From an uncultured bacterium (lineage in GTDB: Bacteria > Cyanobacteriota > Vampirovibrionia > Gastranaerophilales > Gastranaerophilaceae), in the NCBI GenBank assembly GCA_902796925.1, contig CADBQW010000023.1, positions 1-34,695 of the forward strand: DNA of 34,695 nt, written 5' to 3'. The stretch's first letter is position 1; the number at the start of each line of letters is the position of its first letter. Below the pieces are notes generated by a model that was not told the DNA's origin, made no database searches, and worked only from the letters and a program-made list of their open reading frames with translations. A program made the translations under genes and the position numbers. This document shows positions 6,915 through 14,000 of the stretch, piece by piece.

Positions 6915-7412
6915 CTATTCTTCTATTGGGGTTTCTTCAACTTCTACTGATTCTTTTAAGATTTCAGAAGCAGTAACTACGACAGGAACTTCACATTTAA
7001 CTTTTGAAGTCAATTTAATTAACATTTTGTACTCACCAACTCTGTTTATTGGTGCGTTTAAAGAAACGTTCTTTCTGTCAATTTCAATTCCAGATTCAGC
7101 GAGAAGTTCTTCTGCCAATTTCTTAGTTGTAATCGTACCGAACAACTTGCCTGATTCGCCAGCTTTTGCAGATAAATTCAATGCGCCGAAAGCTTCCAAT
7201 TTTTGAGCTTTGTCCAAAGCTTCTTGATGTAATTTTTCTTGTTTTGCTTTAATTCTGGCAAGATTCTGTTCTCTGTTTTTCAAAGCACCTTCAGTAGCTT
7301 CTTCACAAATACCTTGTGGCATAAGAAAATTTCTTGCATAACCGTCTTTTACGTTAACGATATCGCCTGCTTCACCAAGGTTTTGAACATCTTTTCTTAA
7401 TATAACTTGCAT
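6915..7412 (-). CDS. rplI: Large-subunit ribosomal protein bL9
   Basis: The protein binds 23S rRNA in the large subunit. Its N-terminal domain carries the bL9 signature MQVILRKDVQNLGEAGDIVNVKDGYARNFLMP. The long connecting helix (about 45-80) and the C-terminal domain with GKLFGTITTKKLAE are present. The 165 residues include a short acidic tail. AAAGGAGA precedes the ATG. It heads a four-gene minus-strand operon instead of pairing with rpsF/rpsR/dnaB, an unusual context that ties the downstream methyltransferase cluster to ribosome-linked expression. Confidence 0.97.
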   Translation of the reverse strand: MQVILRKDVQNLGEAGDIVNVKDGYARNFLMPQGICEEATEGALKNREQNLARIKAKQEKLHQEALDKAQKLEAFGALNLSAKAGESGKLFGTITTKKLAEELLAESGIEIDRKNVSLNAPINRVGEYKMLIKLTSKVKCEVPVVVTASEILKESVEVEETPIEE

Positions 7413-7528
7413 TTTTATGTCTCCTTTAATTTATATTCCGTCTGCGTAGTCCCACCCTACACCAAAAATAATTAATTGTCGAGTGTTTATTTAATATTGT
7501 TAAGGAAACCTACAATAAAAATAAGAAA

Positions 7529-7556
7529 TTGCACTATTTTTATAATGTGGTAATAT
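7529..7556 (+). promoter_or_regulatory. Putative leaderless promoter of the ABC permease pair
   Basis: TTGCAC (7529-7534), a 16-bp spacer and TAATAT (7551-7556) would start transcription at about 7563, exactly on the permease ATG. No Shine-Dalgarno tract precedes that ATG. A second -10-like TATAAT lies inside the spacer (7541-7546). The reading is inferred from spacing only. Confidence 0.4.
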
Positions 7557-7562
7557 TGACCT

Positions 7563-8435
7563 ATGTTTAAGTATTATGGTAAATATGCACCGTATCTGTT
7601 TTTACTGCCGGCTTTTGTTTTGCTTGTAATCTTTTTTTTCATACCGTTTTTTCAGACTTTCGCTTTGAGTTTTAATGATTATTCGTCAAGTATTTATTTA
7701 CCAATTTTTGTTGGAATAGAGAATTATATAAAACTCTTTAAAAATCCTGTATTTTACAAAGTTTTATTAAATACGTTTATATACTTAATTGTAGCGGTGC
7801 CGATTCTGGCAATATTTCCTCTGTTTTTGGCCGTTTTGATAAACCAAAAAATCCGCGGGGTTACAATATATAAAATTTTAATTTATTTACCTGTAATTGT
7901 CTCAATTGTTGTTGCGGCTATTGCATTTAAGTGGCTTTATGCGGAACAGGGAATTCTTAATTATTTTGTAACAATGTTTGAATTAGAACCAATAGGTTGG
8001 TTAACAGACCCTAATTGGGCAATATATTCTGTAATAATTGTAACCATCTGGAAGGGCATCGGATACTATATGATAATATATCTTGCGGCTTTAATGAGCG
8101 TTCCTAATGAACTTTATGAGGCATGTGATATTGATGGTGCAGGTTTTTTTCAAAAGCACTTAACGGTTACAATTCCGCATATTATGCCGACTATCGCTCT
8201 CGTTACAACTATTAGCGCAATTTCTGCAATGAAAGTTTTTGCAGAAATTTATGTCATGACAAAAGGTGGGCCTTTGAATTCCAGTAAAACCATTGTCTAT
8301 TATATATACGAGCGCGCGTTTGAAAATCTTGACCTGGGATTTGCCTCTGCAATGGCGGTGGTGCTTTTGGTTATCGTTATGGCGTTTTCTATAATAAACA
8401 TTTTCTGTTTTGAGAGGAATAAATATCAAATATGA
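7563..8435 (+). CDS. Sugar ABC transporter permease, MalF/UgpA type
   Basis: This is a 290-residue inner-membrane permease with six predicted helices, the first at about 10-32 (YLFLLPAFVLLVIFFFIPF). The EAA loop that docks on the ATPase reads EACDIDGAGFFQKHLTVTIPHIMP (about 184-207). It belongs to the binding-protein-dependent CUT1 carbohydrate group. The next permease starts in an ATGA overlap, so the two are translationally coupled and probably form a heterodimer. Neither the solute-binding protein nor the ATPase is adjacent, so they must be encoded elsewhere and the substrate cannot be named. The start has no ribosome site and may be leaderless. Confidence 0.92.
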   Translation: MFKYYGKYAPYLFLLPAFVLLVIFFFIPFFQTFALSFNDYSSSIYLPIFVGIENYIKLFKNPVFYKVLLNTFIYLIVAVPILAIFPLFLAVLINQKIRGVTIYKILIYLPVIVSIVVAAIAFKWLYAEQGILNYFVTMFELEPIGWLTDPNWAIYSVIIVTIWKGIGYYMIIYLAALMSVPNELYEACDIDGAGFFQKHLTVTIPHIMPTIALVTTISAISAMKVFAEIYVMTKGGPLNSSKTIVYYIYERAFENLDLGFASAMAVVLLVIVMAFSIINIFCFERNKYQI

Positions 8436-9280
8436 AATTATCATTAAAAAACAAACATTATATATCACATATAATTCTCATAACTGTATCGTTACTGTCG
8501 ATATTCCCATTTATTTGGTTAATATCAACCTCACTAAAAGGCGGAGGCGAAAATATATTTGCATATCCTCCTGTTATAATACCAAAAGATTTTACTTGGG
8601 ATAATTATATCGGAGTTTGGAAAAGAGTTAATTTTATAGGATATTTTATAAATAGCATGATAGTTGCCGGAGGAACAGTGCTTTTGAATCTAATACTGTC
8701 ATCTCTTGCGGGGTACCCTCTTGCCCGGATGGAATTCAGAGGGAAAAAAATATCCTTTTTTGCAATACTGGCAACTATCATGGTTCCTTTTCAAGCTATA
8801 ATGCTACCGGTATATTTAATAACTTTAAAATTGCATTTAACGGATAATATCTCTGATTTAGCTGGATATTTAGGGATGATACTTCCATTTGCGGTGAGTG
8901 CTTTTGGAATTTTTCTTATGCGTCAAGCTTTTATGGGAATACCAAGAGAAATGGAAGAAGCCGCAATTATTGACGGATGTAACGTTTTTCAAGTATTTTT
9001 GAAAGTTCTTTTACCGATGGTTAAACCGTCTTTAGCCGTTCTTGCAATCTTTACCTTCATTGGTTCTTGGGGTGAATTCCTTTGGCCAAGCATTGTCTTA
9101 ACAAAAGAAAATTTATATACCCTTCCAGTCGGAGTAAACAATCTGCAGGGAATGTTTTCTTCTAACTGGAGATATATCGCTGCAGGTTCTATTTTATCAA
9201 CTATTCCGATACTTATATTTTTCCTTGCAATGCAAAGATACTTTATTTCCGGTGAAAATGAGGGTGCCGTTAAGGGCTAA
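8432..9280 (+). CDS. Sugar ABC transporter permease, MalG/UgpE type
   Basis: This is a 282-residue second CUT1 permease. It has six helices, the family-typical SLKGGGENIFAYPP region after the first helix, and the EAA loop EEAAIIDGCNVFQVFLKVLLPMVKP (about 171-195). The C-terminal QRYFISGENEGAVKG is the classic ending of MalG/UgpE homologues. It overlaps the upstream permease by 4 bases (ATGA). It converges on the glycosyltransferase gene, leaving only 3 bases between the two stop codons and no obvious terminator. Confidence 0.93.
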   Translation: MKLSLKNKHYISHIILITVSLLSIFPFIWLISTSLKGGGENIFAYPPVIIPKDFTWDNYIGVWKRVNFIGYFINSMIVAGGTVLLNLILSSLAGYPLARMEFRGKKISFFAILATIMVPFQAIMLPVYLITLKLHLTDNISDLAGYLGMILPFAVSAFGIFLMRQAFMGIPREMEEAAIIDGCNVFQVFLKVLLPMVKPSLAVLAIFTFIGSWGEFLWPSIVLTKENLYTLPVGVNNLQGMFSSNWRYIAAGSILSTIPILIFFLAMQRYFISGENEGAVKG

Positions 9281-9283
9281 AAC

Positions 9284-10225
9284 TTATTTTCTTAATTCAA
9301 TTTGCTTAATTCTGCGTTGAACATCTTCAATCAATTTTCTATTCATAGCAAGAAGTTCAGCAATAATAGCAAGCATTCCGACTTGAAAACCAATTATCAA
9401 CAGTATTGCGGTTAAAATTAAAGATTGAATGTGTCCTGAACCCGCTCCGTTCAGGTAAAAATATAAAAATCTTCCGCCCAAAATCAGACCGCAAAATACA
9501 AACAATCCTGCAATTAAAGTGAAAAATCTGAATGGCCTATAAATCACAAACATTCTCATCATAGTTATTGCCGAACGAAAAATATAATCAAACATATTCT
9601 TTACAAGTTTTGATTTTCTAAGTTCAGGGTTAACTCTGATTGGCACACTTATAATTCTGAGCCCTTTAGCTTTTGCCTGAATAATAGTTTCCATTGTATA
9701 AGTATATTTATCAAATATGTTCAATTGCATTGCCGCAGAACGGGAAAATGCTCTAAAACCGCTCGGTGCATCCTCAACCTTGGCAGACGAAATTAATCTC
9801 ATAACCCAAGATCCGAATTTTTGTAGAAGTTTCTTTAATGGTGAAAATTCCTTAACAGTGGACACAGGTCTTGCACCGATAACGATATCTGCATCATTTG
9901 ATATAATTGGTAAAATCAACTTTTCTATATCTTCAGCGCAATATTGATTATCTGCATCTGTATTAACGATTATATCAGCACCAAGTTCCAGGGCCTTGTT
10001 TATTCCCGTTGTAAAGGCTTTTGCTAACCCGAAATTCTTGCCATGTGACACTATGTGTATTACCCCTAGTTCTTTTGCAATTTCAACTGTTTTATCAGTA
10101 GAACCATCATCTATAATCAAGGTTTCTATTTGATCAATTCCTTCAATATATTTAGGCAACGCATCTATTGTTGTTTTTAGAGTTTTTTCTTCATTAAAAC
10201 ACGGTATTTGTATAATAAGTTTCAT
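9284..10225 (-). CDS. GT2 glycosyltransferase, dolichol/undecaprenyl-phosphate sugar synthase type
   Basis: This is a 313-residue membrane-associated family-2 glycosyltransferase. The N-terminal GT-A fold has IPCFNEEKTL, LIIDDGSTDKT and the metal-binding NTDADNQY (DxD), followed by APSGFRAFSR in the acceptor region. Two membrane helices follow (about 235-255 and 270-292), then a basic helical tail. This arrangement matches GtrB/DPM1-like enzymes that load a sugar onto polyprenyl phosphate for envelope glycans. GGGAG precedes the ATG by about 9 bases. It is monocistronic on this strand. The exact sugar and lipid are unknown. Confidence 0.88.
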   Translation of the reverse strand: MKLIIQIPCFNEEKTLKTTIDALPKYIEGIDQIETLIIDDGSTDKTVEIAKELGVIHIVSHGKNFGLAKAFTTGINKALELGADIIVNTDADNQYCAEDIEKLILPIISNDADIVIGARPVSTVKEFSPLKKLLQKFGSWVMRLISSAKVEDAPSGFRAFSRSAAMQLNIFDKYTYTMETIIQAKAKGLRIISVPIRVNPELRKSKLVKNMFDYIFRSAITMMRMFVIYRPFRFFTLIAGLFVFCGLILGGRFLYFYLNGAGSGHIQSLILTAILLIIGFQVGMLAIIAELLAMNRKLIEDVQRRIKQIELRK

Positions 10226-10277
10226 TAGCTACTCTCCCTCATTAGTGAATTATAACAGTAATAACTCATTTTTGCAA

Positions 10278-10313
10278 ACAAAAAAGCCTCTGAATTTTTC
10301 ATTCAAAGGGCTT
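10278..10313 (-). terminator. Rho-independent terminator of the 10355-10873 gene
   Basis: Read on the minus strand, AGCCCTTTGAAT - GAAAA - ATTCAGAGGCT forms an imperfect stem. Its TGAAT/ATTCA and AGCC/GGCT segments are perfect, and a run of six T follows. It lies about 40 bases past the stop of the unknown gene at 10355-10873 and before the glycosyltransferase start, so it separates the two transcripts. Confidence 0.75.
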
Positions 10314-10354
10314 ACATTTTGTATGAAAATTTAAGAATGTTTTAAATTTAACTG

Positions 10355-10873
10355 CTAAGGTAATAAGAAATCTCTTATTTTTTGAGAAATAGACCTGTTT
10401 TTTCTTGCTCTGGCTTCTGCAATTTGAGATGGAAGATTAATATTTTTATTGTTCAAATGTCTTAAGAATGTTTCTTCACCCTCTAATAAATCAATACTTT
10501 TATCGTTATTTGACCTAACGATTTGTTCAGTCATAGTATCGTTATTTTCACCAAACTCTTTTCTTAAAATTCTGAACGATAATTTATCTCTTTCATCTTC
10601 TTTAGTGGAAAACAATGTTGTGGATATTGGTTTTTTATTGCGGTTATATCTTTTAAGTGCAAATTTATCCCCATTGCTATCTCCTATATAAACGAAATAA
10701 TCACCATCTATTGTTTTGTAAAGAGAAGTCTTTTCTCCATATGATTCCAAAAAATAAGCTGATTTTTTTTCAAAATCAAGAAGTTTACTGCTATCAGCTT
10801 TTGCTTTGCTTTGTATAAATTTGAACTCCGGGCGACATTTCTCAAAAAGATTTATTCGATTTACACTTACCAT
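10355..10873 (-). CDS. Unknown basic protein, 172 aa
   Basis: This 172-residue protein is unrecognised. The middle (about 45-85) reads like a small beta-sheet domain (TSLYKTIDGDYFVYIGDSNGDKFALKRY). The flanks are charged and helical, and the C-terminal 35 residues are rich in Arg/Lys. There is no signal peptide or membrane helix. AAGGAG precedes the ATG, and a clear terminator follows the stop. It diverges from the small LuxR-type HTH gene at 11048; a regulatory link is possible but unproven. Confidence 0.65.
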   Translation of the reverse strand: MVSVNRINLFEKCRPEFKFIQSKAKADSSKLLDFEKKSAYFLESYGEKTSLYKTIDGDYFVYIGDSNGDKFALKRYNRNKKPISTTLFSTKEDERDKLSFRILRKEFGENNDTMTEQIVRSNNDKSIDLLEGEETFLRHLNNKNINLPSQIAEARARKNRSISQKIRDFLLP

Positions 10874-11047
10874 AATTTCTCCTTTATAAATTTAAAACAC
10901 TACCACGCATATAAAGAAAAAATATAAATGAAAATTGCTTTATTTTTAAAAATTATTAAGTTTTATTAAAATAAATTCAAATAAATTAGTTATATAGGGA
11001 ATTTTATGTTGAAGATTTTTAGGTAGCATATAATGATAGGAGGAATT

Positions 11048-11263
11048 ATGTTTGACCTGCAAGACGAAGAAATTCTTACATATGTTATAGAAGGTTACTC
11101 CAATAAAGAGATTGCAAATATATTTAATACAACGGAAGATAATGTAAAATTTTTGATAAGAACAATTGTAAACCAATTTTCAGAAACAAGTCTTACAGAA
11201 AAATTTTTAAGTTATTATGACTTATTAAAAGAGCTTTCCAATGATGATTTGTTAGATAATTAA
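11048..11263 (+). CDS. Stand-alone LuxR/GerE-type helix-turn-helix protein, 71 aa
   Basis: This is a 71-residue cytoplasmic DNA-binding protein. Residues about 6-40 (YVIEGYSNKEIANIFNTTEDNVKFLI) match the LuxR/GerE helix-turn-helix pattern (G-S-N-K-E-I-A ... T-x-x-x-V-K). No receiver or sensor domain is attached. I take the ATG at 11048 because AGGAGG lies 4 bases upstream; an ATG at 11033 would include that site in the coding region. The 3' end overlaps the end of the convergent GspE-like gene by 4 bases. A degenerate sigma-region-4-like fold is an alternative. Likely a small regulator of unknown target. Confidence 0.75.
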   Translation: MFDLQDEEILTYVIEGYSNKEIANIFNTTEDNVKFLIRTIVNQFSETSLTEKFLSYYDLLKELSNDDLLDN

Positions 11264-12648
11264 GCCAGATATTTTTGTACAGTAGCGTTATCAAAAACTT
11301 CAACACTATTTTTTGAGTGGATAAATATCATACAAGATATGAGGGATTTCAATGTTGAAAAGTCAGAAAAAGCCATTTTTTTCCTTAAATCTTCCATGTT
11401 GTTGGCAAGGAATTCCATTATAATAGTTTTATTTTCAAATACAAGGTTTGAAAAATAATCAAAAACTTCTTTGGATTTTACCCCTTCCAAATAGATTATG
11501 TCAGGGGATTGAAACTCTATGAATCTGGCTGCTTTATCAAGGTTAAAACCAATATTTTCATTTAGTTCACATTGATTTACTCCTGCAAGATTATATTTAG
11601 CAAGACTTTCGAGTGTCATAACATTTTTGTTACGGAACCTACTTGTTGCCTCCAAAAGTAAAGAATAAATGACGTGAGTTTTTCCACTCAAAGGGGAACC
11701 ACAAACTAATATTATTCCGGAATTTTGTAAGGCGTTACGTACTATAGATATGTTTTTTTCGTTTGTGATTATAGCTTTTAGATTTCTTGGCGGCTTGTAT
11801 ATTTTTAGAAAAATTCTTTCCCCCATTATAGTTGGGAAGGTTGATACGCTGGATACAACTTCTATATTATCAACTTTAAAAGATAATTTGCCAAGTTGCG
11901 GAACTTCACTCACCGCAGGATCAAGACCCGCAAGTATTTTTAACTTTGCAATGAAAGAGGATGTCAAAACTTGCGGAAGGCTGCCTTTATTTAAAATTTC
12001 ACCGTTCTTTTTGAAATTCACACAAAGTCCAACTTCCTCGTGTTGAAATGTTATTTCATGAACCCCTTCAAGTATTGCCTGTTTTAAAATTGCATTAATA
12101 ATCTTTTGCATATGATTATCGTTTAAATCATCACTATGTAATTCTTCTGTCCAATTAAAATCTACCGGTTTATCCTCGGTTATAATTGAACCTATCGTAG
12201 CGGTTTCGCCATAATATTCTTCAATTTTGTCAATTATTACCGATTGTGATGAAATCACAGGTTCAATAGAACATTCAGCGCTTTCTAAAATTTTATCTAT
12301 GGCAAACAAATCCAGAGGGTCTGCCATTGCAATCGTAAGGGTATTTTCTATCTTAAAGAGCGGTAAAATTCTATATTTTTTTGCATCGTTATAAGAAACA
12401 TACTTTAAGCAGGATTTGTCCAAGGTATAATCATTTAAGTCTACGTATGGAATGTGGAGTTTATCTTCCAAGAATTTTAGAATAGATTCCTCCGTTAAAA
12501 TACCAGAATTTATTAGAGCTTGTCCGATATTAATATTTTGCGCATCGGCTATTTCTTGTGCTTGCTCAATAACCTCATATTGCACAAGCCCTGAGCGAAC
12601 AAGATCATATTTTAATTTTTCCAAAGTTTTGTTGGTAACTGTATCCAT
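11260..12648 (-). CDS. Degenerate GspE/PilB-family ATPase with MshEN-type N-terminus
   Basis: This is a 462-residue protein with the layout of type II secretion/type IV pilus assembly ATPases. An MshEN-like domain (about 15-145, with NIGQALINSGILTEESIL and IPYVDL) precedes the RecA-like core. Walker A is GSPLSGKT (317-324). Several catalytic hallmarks are altered: the Asp box ITIEDPVE is replaced by MTLESLAK, the Walker B GEIRDxET by LEGVKSKEV (387-395), and the His box by EFLANN. The tetracysteine zinc motif is absent. It may bind ATP but be a poor motor. It starts 2 bases after the response-regulator stop, so the two are co-expressed. PilMN/PilO homologues lie 8 kb away. Confidence 0.8.
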   Translation of the reverse strand: MDTVTNKTLEKLKYDLVRSGLVQYEVIEQAQEIADAQNINIGQALINSGILTEESILKFLEDKLHIPYVDLNDYTLDKSCLKYVSYNDAKKYRILPLFKIENTLTIAMADPLDLFAIDKILESAECSIEPVISSQSVIIDKIEEYYGETATIGSIITEDKPVDFNWTEELHSDDLNDNHMQKIINAILKQAILEGVHEITFQHEEVGLCVNFKKNGEILNKGSLPQVLTSSFIAKLKILAGLDPAVSEVPQLGKLSFKVDNIEVVSSVSTFPTIMGERIFLKIYKPPRNLKAIITNEKNISIVRNALQNSGIILVCGSPLSGKTHVIYSLLLEATSRFRNKNVMTLESLAKYNLAGVNQCELNENIGFNLDKAARFIEFQSPDIIYLEGVKSKEVFDYFSNLVFENKTIIMEFLANNMEDLRKKMAFSDFSTLKSLISCMIFIHSKNSVEVFDNATVQKYLA

Positions 12649-12650
12649 AA

Positions 12651-13016
12651 TTATTTCTTCAAATACTTGTCAACTGTCTTTACTACATCGTCAAGGTCAA
12701 AAGGTTTAGTGATGTATTCATCAGCGCCGGTTTCTTCACCAATTTTTTTATCTTCTTCTTGACTTCTTGCTGTTATCATGAGAATGGGAATATCTTTGTA
12801 TTTGTTATCGTATTTCAAAAGTCTGCTTATCTTATAACCGTTAATCTTAGGCATCATAACATCAAGAATCATTAAATCCGGCAAAATTTCTTTCGCCATT
12901 TTTAACCCGTCTTCTCCATTGTATGCACAATAACAACTATAATCCGATGCTTCCAGCATAAACTTTAAACTTTCCACAATGTCCTGTTCATCATCAACAA
13001 TTAATATCTTTTTCAT
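12651..13016 (-). CDS. Single-domain response regulator (CheY/PilH-like)
   Basis: This is a 121-residue stand-alone receiver domain. The acidic pair is D8/D9 (IVDDEQD), the phospho-acceptor is D52 (MILDVMMP), and the switch residues are T82 (MITARS) and K104 (YITKPFD). There is no output domain, so it should act by protein contact. The GspE-like ATPase gene starts 2 bases downstream, which suggests the phosphorylated regulator acts on that ATPase or its complex. The histidine kinase at 13972-15657 is the nearest candidate phospho-donor. Confidence 0.93.
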   Translation of the reverse strand: MKKILIVDDEQDIVESLKFMLEASDYSCYCAYNGEDGLKMAKEILPDLMILDVMMPKINGYKISRLLKYDNKYKDIPILMITARSQEEDKKIGEETGADEYITKPFDLDDVVKTVDKYLKK

Positions 13017-13169
13017 ACAAAACCTCTTGTATTATCAATTTATAGAATTATATCACATTGCAAACCCTCAACCAAAAATGTTAAATTTTATTAAAATTTT
13101 CTATTTTTATAGCAATAATTTATCTTTAAGGATATTCTATATTTGGCGTAATTAGTAAAGGAGATAAAA

Positions 13170-14000
13170 ATGTTATTTTATTCAAAAATTGCCCCGAAAG
13201 TAAAAGCCCCTGTAACCAGACTTTTCAATGGTAGTTGGGAAGTTAGAGGAGCGGTACAAAGAGGACCGGAAACTAGAACGAAAAAGCAATTGCTTAATAA
13301 TGTAGAATATTATGCAACAAAAATTCCTGAAGTTGCTAAATTTAAAGATCAATTGAAAAATTTGAATTACGTAGATTTAGTTTCTGATATTTGTGAATTG
13401 GCATCTAATGGAGAGGTTTTGTCCCAAGCTGCAGCATTGAGTCTCACAAAAAAACAAAATGGAGTCTCTGTTCTTGATAGATTAATACCTCAAATAATAA
13501 AAGCAGATAAACAAAACCCTCATGCGCTTGCGTTTACTAAAGAAGTTATAAATAATACTGACACTCTTACCAGTAAATATTTTCTTAATGCTGCCTCGGG
13601 TGGGATTTTGACCGATACAAAAGTAGCAAACCAGTTTAATGCAACCAGGCCTATTGTTAGAACTATTGCAGAATCAACGCTCACCGGTTTCCCGTCATTG
13701 GATTTTCGACCTCAAAAACGTTTTATGAATATTATTGAAACCTTTATTCATCCGGAGGTAAGTCATTTGAGAATAACTTCTCTGAGCAAATTGTTGGAAA
13801 AAATAGATTCAATGCCGCAAGCAAATAGCTATAAAGTTGATATTGACAAATTTATGAATCTATTAACACCAACTGCTCGTATTAACAGAAATATTGAAAG
13901 CCTTCCAACAGTTGAAACAGCGCTTGCAAGACTTGGCAAACAGGTTGACCCTGTGGATTATGTATCCGGAGCTACCGTGAAAGTTGAGCCACTTTCGTAA
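13170..14000 (+). CDS. Unknown helical protein, 276 aa
   Basis: This is a 276-residue, mostly alpha-helical protein with no recognised domain. The start is good: AAAGGAGATAAAA precedes the ATG. The N-terminus is basic (KIAPKVKAPVTRLFNG) but has no hydrophobic signal core. Helices of about 20 residues repeat through about 30-150 and 170-260 in a way that could reflect a HEAT-like or spectrin-like array. The last 29 bases overlap the 3' end of the histidine kinase gene on the other strand. Its function cannot be named from sequence. Confidence 0.7.
   Translation: MLFYSKIAPKVKAPVTRLFNGSWEVRGAVQRGPETRTKKQLLNNVEYYATKIPEVAKFKDQLKNLNYVDLVSDICELASNGEVLSQAAALSLTKKQNGVSVLDRLIPQIIKADKQNPHALAFTKEVINNTDTLTSKYFLNAASGGILTDTKVANQFNATRPIVRTIAESTLTGFPSLDFRPQKRFMNIIETFIHPEVSHLRITSLSKLLEKIDSMPQANSYKVDIDKFMNLLTPTARINRNIESLPTVETALARLGKQVDPVDYVSGATVKVEPLS

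Noticed and set aside
8160-8468. Minus-strand frame opposite the permease junction
   Set aside because: It is Cys/His/Asn-rich with no domain, a typical antisense shadow of membrane-protein coding.
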